Origin: Microbulbifer sp. VAAF005
Lineage (GTDB): Bacteria; Pseudomonadota; Gammaproteobacteria; Pseudomonadales; Cellvibrionaceae
Assembly (NCBI RefSeq): GCF_030012985.1
Contig: NZ_CP120233.1
Coordinates: 434,001 to 498,000 of the forward strand
Reading direction: 5' to 3'
Length of the DNA stretch: 64,000 bases
The stretch's first letter is position 1, and each line of letters opens with the position of its first letter. This document shows, one piece after another, positions 8,961-18,131 of the stretch. The position numbers were made by a program, and so were the translations under genes. Under the pieces are notes generated by a model. It saw only the letters and a list, made by a program, of their open reading frames with translations. It was not told the DNA's origin and searched no databases.

Positions 8961-9674
8961 GTGACTAGATCAATGGGGCCTGACTGCAAAACGCCATTAT
9001 TGGTACTCTTAGCTGAAGACAATCACGCACTGGCGGCCAATGTTATTGAGAGCCTCGAAGAGTACAATATTCGATGTGACTACGCTGACAATGGAATAAT
9101 GGCCACTGAGCTGGCCTTAAAGCATGACTTCGATGTAATCGTGCTTGATGTCATGATGCCGGGTAGAAGCGGTTTCGAAGTGAGTTCTAAGTTGCGCAAT
9201 GCAGGAAGCTCGACACCAATATTGATGCTGACCGCGCTGGACCAATTGGACGATAAACTTGCCGGTTTCCAATCTGGAGGGGATGACTACCTGGTTAAAC
9301 CCTTCGAAATGCTTGAGCTGGTCGCACGGATTCGGTCTCTATCAATAAAACGACGTGTTACCCAAACCCGGTATAAAGTTGAGGACCTGGAAGTTAATTT
9401 AGAGACCCATGAAGTCACCAGGCAGGGAAAATCTATAAATCTGCCCCCAATCTGTTGGGAATTGCTCGTGTTTTTGATGCAACAGAGTCCAAAGCTGGTT
9501 ACTAAAGAAAAAATTGAACAGCATTTATGGCAGTTTCTTTCCCCCGAATCCGACGTAATCAAAGTACATCTGTATCGGTTGCGGCAGGGAATCGATAAGG
9601 GGTTCAGTTTTCCTCTACTGCACACGATCAGAGGGAAGGGCGTTATCCTGGGGAAGCGTAATGAAAGCCTTTGA
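8961..9674 (+). CDS. OmpR/PhoB-type response regulator
   Basis: 237 residues from GTG 8961; ATG 8973 is an alternative start. The receiver domain has the acidic pair in LAEDNH (about residues 18-22), phospho-acceptor D63 in VLDVMMPGRSG, the switch Thr in MLTALD and Lys in DDYLVKPFE. The C-terminal winged helix carries DLEVNLETHEVTRQG and ends with the wing HTIRGKGVIL. It overlaps the following histidine kinase by 14 bases, so the pair is an operon. The OmpV-like porin downstream is a possible target. Confidence 0.93.
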   Translation: MTRSMGPDCKTPLLVLLAEDNHALAANVIESLEEYNIRCDYADNGIMATELALKHDFDVIVLDVMMPGRSGFEVSSKLRNAGSSTPILMLTALDQLDDKLAGFQSGGDDYLVKPFEMLELVARIRSLSIKRRVTQTRYKVEDLEVNLETHEVTRQGKSINLPPICWELLVFLMQQSPKLVTKEKIEQHLWQFLSPESDVIKVHLYRLRQGIDKGFSFPLLHTIRGKGVILGKRNESL

Positions 9675-10912
9675 CCGCTCCATCTGCAGAAAATTTTTCT
9701 TTCACTATATTTGGATTCTTGCCGCAATTGTGGCGTGCAGTGCAGTTGTCGTCGAGAGATCCAAAGTGAAAATGGTTAAGCACGCCTTAGGTGCGACACT
9801 GATATCTGTAGCTGAAAAACGTATCATTGAGGCTGGAGGGGTTATTGATGACCCTTTTTTTGCCCAGTTACAAACATATGATGAGTACAGTTCACTGCCA
9901 GATACGGCAAAGCGCGTGTTAGAGGAAGCTGACGGCGAAGAAAAAAGGGTGCACTTTAGCAAAGACTTAATTGATGATCGCTACTATTTAGCCATTATGC
10001 CTTATGCTGAAAGCGCCCTTAAGACAACTTACTACGTGCTGGAAATAGAAGAAGCTGCAATACCCAGCAAGTACAAAAAGGTAGAAATTGAAGTTCTTAT
10101 CGGTGTCTTACTAACCCTTACTTTAGCATTAAGTGTGCCTCTTGTTCTTGCAAGACAAGTGATATCGCCATTAAAAGACCTGGAGAAATTTGCGCAAAAG
10201 AGTCGGCATAAGTTGACTCCGATCCCGGAATCTTTAAAGCAAAGGAAGGATGAATTTGGTCGTGTAGGACGAGTACTGCAAGAGTCGCTACAGCAGGTAT
10301 GGAATCATCAAGAGCAGGAAAAGCAATTTCTACAGAATGCGAGCCATGAATTGAGAACCCCCTTGGCAACGATTGGCAGTGCCTTGCATGTGGTGAAGGT
10401 AAGGCAAAAAAAGGTAAGCCAATCGATACTCAACTGGAGCAGATTGAGCGCTCCTATGAGCAGATGACCCAGCTAACACAGGCACTTCTGCTGTTATCTC
10501 AAAGCAAGGTAAATCTGGAATCAACAGAATTTGATTTCAGTAATATGATTCAAACTCGAGTTGATCAGCTCAAATACCTCGTGGGTCAGCGAGATGTACA
10601 AGTTCATCTCAATTCGGATAGTTCTGTCAACTTAAAGCAAGTACAAGTGCTATTGGATATCGCTATAACCAATCTGCTCAGGAATGCCTTTGAGCATACC
10701 CTTGAGGGAAGTATCGATATTGATTTTGATGCAAATGGAATCCGGGTCCAGAACCCCATACTGCCGGAACAGCAGGTGCATTTTGACAGGGGGAAGGGCA
10801 GGGTTTTGGTTTAGGCCTTCATATCCTGAAGCAAGTGGCCGATCAGCAGCAATGGATCTTTTCTTACAACAAAAATGAACAATACTTAACCGTTAACCTG
10901 GCCTGGGCATGA
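9661..10912 (+). pseudogene. Sensor histidine kinase interrupted by two -1 frameshifts
   Basis: The first segment (9661 to about 10412) has an N-terminal transmembrane helix, a periplasmic loop, a second helix near residues 143-164, a HAMP-like linker and the H-box ASHELRTPLATIG with H229. The frame is lost at an A7 run (10406-10412) and resumes as GKPIDTQLEQIERSY. It is lost again at a G5 run (10789-10793) and resumes as GQGFGLGLHILKQVA, the ATP-lid G-box, ending at TGA 10910-10912. Adding one A and one G restores a full-length kinase. The A-run reads A AAA AAG in frame, a known slippery heptamer. Either assembly error, recent decay or frameshifting. Confidence 0.85.
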
Positions 10913-10998
10913 GTTTATTTACCTGGCGTTTACCTTTACCGGCATAGAATTCACTCCAGAAATAACGGAACTTCAACCAGTTCAAATTGGGATTCAAT

Positions 10999-11808
10999 AT
11001 GTCTAGTTTGCGAGATCAAAACCATAAGAGTTCTCTGCCATTAACTTTGAGTATGTGCACCGCGCTGGTGAGTTCGGCATTATCCAGCCTAGCTTTTGCA
11101 GATGAAGTTACCCAAAAGCCGCCAAAGCAGGATGAGACGGCACTTTCTGTAGGTATTGGGACCTTTAGCGTTGAGTCAATCTACATTGATGGAGAGGACC
11201 AAAACAACATATTTCCATTGATTTCAGCCCGCTACAAGCGCTTTTACTTTCAGGGTTTTGAGTTGGGTGCTGACCTGTACCACGACGAAAAACTTCGAGT
11301 GAAGTTTGGCATTGGCGGCGACTTCGCTGGCGATAGAGATAGAGGGGACAGTGATAAGCTCAGCGATATGGAAGAGCTTGACCTGGCGATTCTTGCCAAC
11401 TTATCAATGAGCTATAAAAGCCCTGTAGGCCTTTGGAAGGTAGGCATCTCACAAGATATCAGTGATACCCACGACGGATACAGTCTATCGGCTGGATATA
11501 GTCTGCCTTACAAGCACCAAAAGTGGATCATCAAACCCGACTTCACTATTAGCTGGCAAAGTGATAGTGCGTTGGATTACTACTATGGCGTGGACCTAAA
11601 TGAAGTAACTCAAGATAGGGCTGCGTATGAAGCAGATGCAGATATCATTACCCGGTTAGGTGTACAAGTGGGTTACAACATTAGCCCAAACCTTATTCTT
11701 ATGGGGGGCGTATATCAAACCTGGTATGGCGATGAGATTAGTAATAGCCCAATCGTGGACACTGATAGCTCTAGACGTACGTCATTAATGGTGAGTTATA
11801 AATTTTAA
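10999..11808 (+). CDS. MipA/OmpV-family outer-membrane protein
   Basis: 269 residues from ATG 10999 (TTG 10987 is in frame upstream). A signal peptide ends near SLAFA-DEV. The mature protein shows alternating amphipathic strands and family landmarks: LISARYKRFYFQGFELGADLY, KFGIGGDFAGDRDR and a C-terminal SLMVSYKF ending in Phe, as expected for a beta-barrel. OmpV/MipA proteins are monomeric outer-membrane barrels; some bind a murein hydrolase scaffold, others are regulated by two-component systems. It follows the RR/HK pair on the same strand. Confidence 0.85.
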   Translation: MSSLRDQNHKSSLPLTLSMCTALVSSALSSLAFADEVTQKPPKQDETALSVGIGTFSVESIYIDGEDQNNIFPLISARYKRFYFQGFELGADLYHDEKLRVKFGIGGDFAGDRDRGDSDKLSDMEELDLAILANLSMSYKSPVGLWKVGISQDISDTHDGYSLSAGYSLPYKHQKWIIKPDFTISWQSDSALDYYYGVDLNEVTQDRAAYEADADIITRLGVQVGYNISPNLILMGGVYQTWYGDEISNSPIVDTDSSRRTSLMVSYKF

Positions 11809-11874
11809 CTCTTCTTACGATATTTGATGAGTGTAGATTATTTAGACTAGCCGGCTTATCAATACCAAGCAGAA

Positions 11875-11902
11875 GTTACAGGCAGGAGCCCCTGCCTGTA
11901 AC
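11875..11902. terminator. Perfect 12-bp stem, probable bidirectional terminator
   Basis: GTTACAGGCAGG (11875-11886) pairs with CCTGCCTGTAAC (11891-11902) around a four-base loop. It lies between the OmpV gene and the convergent LysR fragment. No T-run follows on either side. Confidence 0.5.
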
Positions 11903-11962
11903 CAAAACCTGTTTGCAGTACAATGTACACGATAATCACCGAGTCATAGCAAGAAGGCTTCT

Positions 11963-12327
11963 CTATTTAGCATCCCAATCACAGGGACTACCGTATTTCT
12001 CCTTAAGGAAATCAATAACAACACGTACTTTGGGAGCCAGGTTATCCGTAGGTAAGTAGAGTGCATTGATAGTTTGGTTTTCTGCCGATGAAGATGCGCG
12101 GTAGTCAGTCAAAATAGGAACCAGCTTGCCCAAGCGAATCTCTTCATTGATTAACCAAGTTGGGAACATAACAACCCCAGCTCCCCCTATAGCACTGGAA
12201 ACCAGTGTCTCTGCATTATTGCTGTAAAGTGATCCCTTAACTTCAAAGGGTGTCAAACCATCTTTACCGAGAAACCAGCGCTGTAGCCCATTGGTTCCCT
12301 TGAATACCAAACAGTTGTGAGCAATTC
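11963..12327 (-). pseudogene. LysR-family regulator, 5'-truncated by IS30
   Basis: About 121 codons matching the C-terminal half of a LysR effector-binding domain: CLVFKGTNGLQRWFL, SNNAETLVSSAIGGAGVVMFPTWLINEEI and VIDFLKEKYG. The reading frame continues into the IS30 end at 12328. The DNA-binding N-terminus is not found on the other side of the element, where Rhs sequence begins, so a deletion or rearrangement accompanied or followed the insertion. Non-functional remnant. Confidence 0.85.
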
Positions 12328-13275
12328 CTAGATTTCCAATATAAGCGACACACGCTTGCCCACCAGAAATTCCAGTGGGCTCCAATAATTTAACATTTTT
12401 CTTGGGCGGGCATTAATACGAAACACCGCATCGTCAATCTGGCTTTTCGGTAACTTGCCAATCTTCATCCCTTTCGGGAAAAAACGCCTCAGCAGCCCAT
12501 TGGTGTTTTCGTTCAACCCTCGCTCCCACGAGTGATATGGCTTCGCAAAATATATCTTGCAACCTAGTTCCCGCGCAATCGACTGATGGCCCGCGAATTC
12601 ACCGCCGTTGTCGAAGGTTATGGTTTTACACACTGCCTGATATGGCTTCAGCATCTGCTTGATGGCACGACTCACTGTCTTCTTACTCTTATTTGACACT
12701 CTGCGAGTGAGCAATAATTTGGAAACTCGTTCAACTAAGGTCACCAGATAGCCATCTTGACCATAAACTGTATCTCCCTCCCAATGCCCGAGCTCTGTAT
12801 TGTCATCAACAATCACAGGACGTTCGTCAATATCGATGCGCCCCGGTATAAGCTTCACTCCCGCCTCAGGGCCCGTGCGTTTGCGATAAAGTTTACCTTT
12901 TCGCGGTAGGCGCAGTCGCCAGTTGAGCCGCTTAATCCAGCGGTAAATCGTTGAGCAGCTGACGGTTTTGTTACACTTCTCAAGCCGCATGCGCCCGGCA
13001 ATTTGTTCGGGGCTTGCGTTTTTCAGTTGGTGGTCGATTTGCACTTTCATGGCGAAATCGAACTTAGTGTATTTGTACGCTCCGTGTCGCCGCTGCAGCA
13101 TCTGTCGGTGAGCGCTCTCCGCACTATAAGGGTTACAGCGGTTTAATTCGCGGGAAACAGTTTTGTTTGAACGACCGAGCTTTATCGCAATGGCTCGTGC
13201 TGAATAGTTCTGCCCATTAAGGACTTCAATCTGGTATCGTTCTTTCAGGGTCAGCTGGCTGGTATGGGTTCCCAT
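12328..13275 (-). CDS. IS30-family transposase
   Basis: 315 residues. An N-terminal helix-turn-helix ([31 protein letters not shown]) is followed by a second DNA-binding region and a DDE catalytic core: D in [11 protein letters not shown] in [11 protein letters not shown] and E in [15 protein letters not shown] with the usual 33-residue-scale spacing. Length and motif order match intact IS30 transposases, so the element may be active. Confidence 0.93.
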   Translation of the reverse strand: MGTHTSQLTLKERYQIEVLNGQNYSARAIAIKLGRSNKTVSRELNRCNPYSAESAHRQMLQRRHGAYKYTKFDFAMKVQIDHQLKNASPEQIAGRMRLEKCNKTVSCSTIYRWIKRLNWRLRLPRKGKLYRKRTGPEAGVKLIPGRIDIDERPVIVDDNTELGHWEGDTVYGQDGYLVTLVERVSKLLLTRRVSNKSKKTVSRAIKQMLKPYQAVCKTITFDNGGEFAGHQSIARELGCKIYFAKPYHSWERGLNENTNGLLRRFFPKGMKIGKLPKSQIDDAVFRINARPRKMLNYWSPLEFLVGKRVSLILEI

Positions 13276-13370
13276 GGGGTTCCTGGCTTGTTTGTGTGGA
13301 AGCTAACCAGCCTACAGCTAGCTGGCCCCCTCTGCTATCGCCAAGTGTGTCGGTTGTTGTGGGAATCTAG
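12328..13370 (-). mobile_element. IS30-family insertion sequence
   Basis: About 1,043 bp, bounded by imperfect inverted repeats of roughly 28 bp. The left end begins CTAGATTTCCAATATAAGCG and the right end finishes GTTGTGGGAATCTAG. One transposase gene fills the element, and its TAG stop lies in the left repeat. A target duplication could not be defined because the two flanks are unrelated genes. Confidence 0.85.
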
Positions 13371-13371
13371 G

Positions 13372-14061
13372 ACCGTTATTAATAACGATATAGATGGAGA
13401 TGGAGATGGAGATGGAGATGGAGATGGAGATGGACAAAATATTCACTTAAATATTCGCTTCCCAGGGCAGTATTATGATGTAGAAAGTGGGTTGCATTAC
13501 AATTTTTATCGGGATTATGATCCTGGGCTGGGAAGATATTTGGAGTCAGATCCAATCGGTTTGAATGGCGGAATTAATACATATTCGTATGTACATGGAA
13601 ATCCGATTGCGTTATTTGATCCTTTTGGATTATGTACATATGTCGGCAATGGTGTAACTAAATGTGGCAGTTCAGGTGGCAACCCTTATCCAGGTCGTAA
13701 TACTGGAGACAGTTCAGCGTTCCCGCCTGGAAATAATGATGCTTCAGATGATACCTCCCCACCCTGTGAGAAATGTAAAGAGGCCTATGAGTTCTGTAAG
13801 TCGGCAGCGTCCTGGTATGAGCCTGTTATGGCTACTGCTACGGCTATGACAGCGGGAGGGGCTGGAGCAATTGGTGGAATTCGTGGCGCGACCATTGGTG
13901 TAGGAAGTGGGGCTGCTGGTGCAAATAAGGCCCTTGAGGGCATTTATGGCATTGATAAAGAAGGTATATTGAAGGGTTGTGAAGTTGGTTATAAGAGATG
14001 CAAAGAAATGAATCAATGTGATGACGAGGATGACGAGGATGACGATTGTAATGCACAATAG
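13372..14061 (+). pseudogene. Rhs-family protein C-terminal fragment (core end plus variable tip)
   Basis: The open frame upstream of 13372 lies within IS30 DNA, so this is the 3' remnant of a large Rhs gene. It retains the hallmark Rhs core ending: [47 protein letters not shown], then DPFGL at about 13620. After that comes a variable C-terminal tip of about 145 residues with a CxxC-type pair ([11 protein letters not shown]), a Gly/Ala-rich membrane-active-looking stretch ([21 protein letters not shown]) and an acidic tail. Such tips are usually toxins delivered by contact or secretion systems. No toxin family was recognised. The core has been removed, so it is probably not deliverable. Confidence 0.82.
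13393..13434 (+). repeat. Seven tandem GATGGA hexamers
   Basis: Seven perfect copies of GATGGA encode (Asp-Gly)7 just before the conserved Rhs RFPGQYYD motif. Normal Rhs proteins have one or two DG pairs here, so the array appears expanded by slippage. Hexamers keep the frame. Confidence 0.9.
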
Positions 14062-14248
14062 TGGAGAACTTACAGTATCAATTTTAATTATATCCGTGAG
14101 TGTTGGTTTGGTTAAATACTTTGATGTGGATGTATATGCTTTTCTAGGCGCTATAACTGTTAGCGTTGTCAGTGTCTTTTGTAGGAGAGAAAATATTTTG
14201 AGGAAGAGGGTTTCAATTTTGGAAAGAAAATTGGAAGCTAAAGATTAA
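14051..14248 (+). CDS. Small two-helix membrane protein, possible Rhs immunity protein
   Basis: 65 residues from ATG 14051, overlapping the Rhs tip stop by 11 bases. Two hydrophobic segments ([16 protein letters not shown] and [16 protein letters not shown]) are followed by a basic amphipathic tail ([20 protein letters not shown]). Rhs toxin tips are normally followed by their immunity gene, and a small membrane protein would fit a membrane-targeting toxin. No family recognised; the function is inferred only from position. Confidence 0.5.
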   Translation: MHNSGELTVSILIISVSVGLVKYFDVDVYAFLGAITVSVVSVFCRRENILRKRVSILERKLEAKD

Positions 14249-14528
14249 AGAAGATTAAAGGACAGCCATAGATCGGAGGGTAAAAGTTGAGCGAGGGGCG
14301 AAATTCCTGGACACCCAAAGATTGAAAATTCTAGGACTCTAGGACGGACTCTAGGACAGCCAAAGAAGGGAGGATGGAGCCAGTAACAAAACTGACTCCC
14401 TCTCTGGTGGCTCTTTCTCTTTGATTAAGAGGTAAAGGAGACGAAATGCTGGGAATTGGTAGTTAGGTTTTGGGAATCGCTATTTTTGGATAAAAGAGCA
14501 GCTATCGAGCACTTGGAGTAGGGATAAA
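14249..14528. repeat. RAYT-flanking repeats (TTC[CT][TA]GGACA-type motif)
   Basis: No gene. Copies of TTCCTGGACACCC and TTCTAGGACAGCC-like motifs occur here (from about 14303 to 14360), with an inverted copy GGGTGTCCAGAA near 15608-15619 and a direct copy near 15699. They bracket the transposase at 14529-15530, as REP-type elements bracket their RAYT. Confidence 0.55.
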
Positions 14529-15530
14529 TTAGAAGGGCGTAGCTGAGAGGAAGCGCCGGCAATCAGCTATACCATGTACCCAGCGTTTATCGAGTTGGAT
14601 GCAAGCTTGCTTTACCGCCTCCACCGATCCCACTAAGCCTTTAAAGCGACTTTCAAAATTTCGATTGAGATATCGCCAGTGCTTGGGTGAAATGCTGAGC
14701 CGTTCAAGGATAGGGGGCGTGTTTTCGGTAATACAGCCTCGTTTTCTGGGGTCTAAATGCCGACCACTCCAGTCTACCAACTCCAAATAGTGATCCAATT
14801 GAAAGGGTAGCCCTTTTGGCATATTCAAACGATCACCGCCGACAAATGGAAGTAAATTTTTTGGCTGCTTGCCTGAGACTGCCGTACGAATACGCTGTTG
14901 AATCGAAGTGTAATCAGACTCTTCAGGTGTCTTGGCAATATTGGCACGGATCGGGTTGAGGTCTACATAAGCCATACAGGCGGCGAGGGCTCTTTCATCC
15001 AGTAAGGCCTGGGACTTAAAACGGCCTTCCCAAAAGCGACCTGTACACTGGTCCTCGGCATTGGCCTGGCGAGCGATAGATTCATTTAAGCAGCGCATAA
15101 ACCAGCTAATATCCATTAGGCGCTCCCGCCATAGGGAAACAACTTCTTTTAGTTTGGTTACCTCACAGTGATCGAGGGCATCGCCCTGAAGATAGCGCTG
15201 AGCTAAGCTGGAAGCCTTAAATAGCTTTTGCCAGCGAGTAATTACCTCTGGAATAGACCACTTGTTAGCCGATTCTGTGTCAATATATAGCACTATATGG
15301 TAGTGATTACTCATTACCGCATAGGCGGCAATATCTAGAGCAAACGCCTCGGCCAACTTATACATACGGCTTTCAATCCATTCGCGCCGATGCTCATAAT
15401 CTTTTCCGGATTCAGTATCTCTACCACACAGAAATGCACGCCGCACACAGCGGGAAACGCAGTGATAATAGGGTGTTGTATCCAGAGATATCTGGGCACT
15501 TCGCGGTAGAGTCATTGGCTGTACGCACAA
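14529..15530 (-). CDS. REP-associated tyrosine transposase (RAYT, Y1/IS200-like)
   Basis: 333 residues. The N-terminal part has PYYHCVSRCVRRAFLCG and the HUH metal-binding motif in YAVMSNHYHIVLYID (about residues 72-85). FMRCLNESIARQANAED, GRFWEGRFKSQALLDERALAACMAYVDLNPIRA follows, a highly conserved signature of this family. RAYTs are single-copy domesticated Y1 transposases linked to REP palindromes. Full length here; a truncated copy lies at 17552-18130. Confidence 0.9.
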   Translation of the reverse strand: MCVQPMTLPRSAQISLDTTPYYHCVSRCVRRAFLCGRDTESGKDYEHRREWIESRMYKLAEAFALDIAAYAVMSNHYHIVLYIDTESANKWSIPEVITRWQKLFKASSLAQRYLQGDALDHCEVTKLKEVVSLWRERLMDISWFMRCLNESIARQANAEDQCTGRFWEGRFKSQALLDERALAACMAYVDLNPIRANIAKTPEESDYTSIQQRIRTAVSGKQPKNLLPFVGGDRLNMPKGLPFQLDHYLELVDWSGRHLDPRKRGCITENTPPILERLSISPKHWRYLNRNFESRFKGLVGSVEAVKQACIQLDKRWVHGIADCRRFLSATPF

Positions 15531-15747
15531 TTTGCTGTATGAACATACAGTATTTGTGAGATTTTAATCTTTTGTCAATAGGGCTGGCGGTTTATACTTT
15601 CTATTTCGTGGGTGTCCAGAACTGTTGTAATTCGGCTGGTCTTTCTCTTTTGTGGGTTACATTCTTAGTTTATTTAATAGTGTAAATTCCTGGAAGTGTA
15701 AATTCCTGGACACCCAAAGATTGAAAATTGTTCGGAGAGGACGAGTT

Positions 15748-15827
15748 ATGATAGATTTTAAAGATATAGATTTGAGAGGGGGACTTGCATTAGGAAGCAA
15801 GTTGCCCTGTTTGAAATTCAAGATCAC
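15748..15827 (+). pseudogene. 5' part of a small gene interrupted by IS3
   Basis: An ATG with GGAGAGGA upstream begins MIDFKDIDLRGGLALGSKLP and continues until the IS3 left end at 15828. The 3' part is at 17083-17325. Splicing out the element and one CAC duplication leaves the two halves one base out of frame, so the gene had a further single-base change or the correct frame differs. Family not recognised; location after an Rhs tip and between RAYT copies suggests an immunity- or cassette-type gene. Confidence 0.6.
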
Positions 15828-15857
15828 TGATCCTACCCATCAACAACGGACACACCA

Positions 15858-16724
15858 CTAAGCGACTAGTTGTTCCTCAAACGCCTCAGGGCTGAGATAG
15901 CCATTGGCGCTGTGTAAGCGATTTCGATTGTAGTCTATCTCTATATACTCAAATACGGTCTCTCGCATGAGGCACCTTGTGGGAAAGCGGTTACCATGGA
16001 TTGCTTCTACCTTAAGTGAGTGAAAGAATGTTTCTGCACAAGCGTTATCATAGCAATTACCTTTGGCGCTCATGCTGCACCGCAGACCATAAGCTGTAAT
16101 CAAAGATTGATAATCTTTAGAGCAATACTGGCTTCCCCTGTCAGTATGCACGATAACATTCGTAGGTTTCTTACGTCGCCATAAAGCCATTTGAAGAGCG
16201 TCACAGACCAATGTAGCTGTCATCGTTTCTGACATCGCCCAACCAATAACTAGCCGACTATATAGGTCTATCACTACAGCCAGATATAACCAACCTTCTT
16301 CCGTTCGCAGGTAGGTTATATCCCCAGCCCATTTCTGATTCGGCCCTTCAGCATTGAAGTTCTGCTCGAGCAGATTTGGAGCTACTGGCAGACCATGTTT
16401 TGAATAGGTTGTGGCTTTATATCTCTTGGCGGCTTTAGCCCGTAGGCCCTGTCGACGCATGCTGGCAGCAATTGTTTTTTGATTATATTTACTCCCCTCA
16501 CTGGCCAATTCCTTCGTCAGGCGAGGAGAGCCACTACGTTCTTTACTGGCTATAAAGCGCTGCTGTACCAAGCTATCGAGCTGCATTCGGTACTGCTGGT
16601 ACCTGGATTGGCCGGCCGATCTTGACACCCAGTCGTAAAACCCACTGCGAGATACGTTCAATACCTTGGCCATCGCTTTGATGCTGAATTCATGCCTGTG
16701 CTTTTGCATGAAGGCGTACCTCAT
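15858..16724 (-). CDS. IS3 transposase OrfB (DDE domain)
   Basis: 288 residues. The rve integrase core has D in [20 protein letters not shown] in [15 protein letters not shown] and E in [14 protein letters not shown]. It overlaps OrfA by four bases (ATGA). The active form is normally an OrfAB fusion made by -1 frameshifting. Confidence 0.93.
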   Translation of the reverse strand: MRYAFMQKHRHEFSIKAMAKVLNVSRSGFYDWVSRSAGQSRYQQYRMQLDSLVQQRFIASKERSGSPRLTKELASEGSKYNQKTIAASMRRQGLRAKAAKRYKATTYSKHGLPVAPNLLEQNFNAEGPNQKWAGDITYLRTEEGWLYLAVVIDLYSRLVIGWAMSETMTATLVCDALQMALWRRKKPTNVIVHTDRGSQYCSKDYQSLITAYGLRCSMSAKGNCYDNACAETFFHSLKVEAIHGNRFPTRCLMRETVFEYIEIDYNRNRLHSANGYLSPEAFEEQLVA

Positions 16725-17020
16725 TTCAGGCTCTTTGCAAAGTACGCTGCGGCCTTTTTTAAGATCGCTAGCTCCTCTGCCTGCTCAGCCAGCTGCCGCT
16801 TAAGGCGAGCATTCTCTGTGGCCAGCTCTCTCTCGGCATCCCCTCGGCTCTGATGTAACTTAGCCTTGCTTCGCCATCCGTAAATCTGAGAAGGATGTAA
16901 CCCAAGCTGTTTAGCGGCAACGCTTACCCCAACTTTGAGCGCAAGTGCTAGGGCATCCTTTCTATATTCCTCTGAGTACTGTTTACGAGTGGTTTTGGTT
17001 GGTTTATTTGATCTTGTCAT
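16721..17020 (-). CDS. IS3 transposase OrfA (helix-turn-helix)
   Basis: 99 residues. A homeodomain-like HTH ([35 protein letters not shown], in two parts) is followed by a leucine-zipper region ([24 protein letters not shown]). Slippery heptamer A AAA AAG at 16754-16760 (minus strand) lies near the end and would shift ribosomes into OrfB. Confidence 0.92.
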   Translation of the reverse strand: MTRSNKPTKTTRKQYSEEYRKDALALALKVGVSVAAKQLGLHPSQIYGWRSKAKLHQSRGDAERELATENARLKRQLAEQAEELAILKKAAAYFAKSLK

Positions 17021-17082
17021 AGAGCACCTCTGCTGCGTAGTTTATCGCTTAAGAGAGTGTCCGTCGTTGGTGGGTAGGATCA

Positions 17083-17325
17083 CACCTTAGAATTCCATAT
17101 GAAAAGTACAAAGTGAAAGTTTTAATGGATACTAATAATTACTATTACGCTTTTCCTAATGTGGCCTTCAAAGATTCAAATGATAATGTTGATTGGGTGT
17201 GCGGTATGGGGGCAACAATCTTGGTGGCGGTTCAAAAATCAATTGATAACCTTGTGCAGTCAATACCAAATTTTGCTTACTCTGATGAACAGTATTTTGA
17301 ATGGTCCTCACCGGAAGATTTCTAA
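17083..17325 (+). pseudogene. 3' part of the IS3-interrupted small gene
   Basis: In frame 1 it reads HLRIPYEKYKVKVLMD-TNNYYYAFPNVAF, then DWVCGMGATILVAVQKSID and ends SDEQYFEWSSPEDF. GTG 17113 could in principle restart translation, giving 70 residues. The whole reads like one small soluble alpha/beta protein split by the IS at 15828-17082. Confidence 0.55.
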
Positions 17326-17373
17326 TTAAATAGAAATTACCCTGGAAAAACAGGGAGATTCTAGGACGAGATT

Positions 17374-18130
17374 CTAGGACAGCCAAAGAAGGGAGGATGG
17401 AGCCAGTAACAAAACTGACTTCCTCTCTGGCGGCTCTTTCTCTTTGATTAAGAGGTAAAGAAGGCGAAATGCTGGGAATTGGTAGTTAGGTTTTGGGAAT
17501 CGCTATTTTTGGATAAAAGAGCCGCTATCGAGCACTTGGAGTAGGGATAAATTAGAAGGGCGTGGCTGAGAGGAAGCGCCGGCAATCAGCTATACCATGT
17601 ACCCAGCGTTTATCGAGTTGGATGCAAGCTTGCTTTACCGCCTCCACCGATCCCACTAAGCCTTTAAAGCGACTTTCAAAATTTCGATTGAGATATCGCC
17701 AGTGTTTGGGTGAAATGCTGAGCCGTTCAAGGATAGGGGGCGTGTTTTCGGTAATACAGCCCCGTTTTCTGGGGTCTAAATGCCGACCACTCCAGTCTAC
17801 CAACTCCAAATAGTGATCCAATTGAAAGGGTAGCCCTTTTGGCATATTCAAACGATCACCGCCGACAAATGGAAGTAAATTTTTTGGCTGCTTGCCTGAG
17901 ACTGCCGTACGAATACGCTGTTGAATCGAAGTGTAATCAGACTCTTCAGGTGTCTTGGCAATATTGGCACGGATCGGGTTGAGGTCTACATAGGCCATGC
18001 AGGCAGCAAGGGCTCTTTCATCCAGTAAGGCCTGGGACTTAAATCGGCCCTCCCAAAAGCGGCCTGTACAGTTGTCCTCAGCATTGGCTTGGCGAGCGAT
18101 AGATTCGTTTAAGCAGCGCATAAACCAGCT
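17374..18130. repeat. Duplicated RAYT segment (copy 2 of 14351-15107)
   Basis: 757 bases aligned without gaps to 14351-15107, with only scattered substitutions by eye. The copy covers the 3' flank and about 58% of the RAYT gene and is cut by the IS3 derivative starting at 18132. The two direct copies bracket the IS3-interrupted gene. Confidence 0.9.
17552..18130 (-). pseudogene. 5'-truncated RAYT transposase copy
   Basis: Retains the C-terminal 193 residues of the RAYT at 14529-15530 (from WFMRCLNES to FLSATPF) and lacks the HUH domain, which was removed at the junction with IS3 DNA at 18131. Apparent N-terminal residues before WFMRC come from the IS end. Inactive. Confidence 0.92.
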
Positions 18131-18131
18131 G

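Larger units (their letters stand above)
15828..17082 (-). mobile_element. Complete IS3-family element with 3-bp target duplication
   Basis: 1,255 bp. The terminal inverted repeats of 26 bp (TGATCCTACCCA[T/C]CAAC[A/G]ACGGACAC) differ at two positions. A CAC target duplication is present at 15825-15827 and 17083-17085. OrfA and OrfB are both intact, so this insertion looks recent. Confidence 0.95.

Noticed and set aside
13371..13440. GATGGA array as a CRISPR or satellite
   Set aside because: Seven hexamers without spacers, in frame inside an Rhs coding sequence; a simple coding microsatellite.
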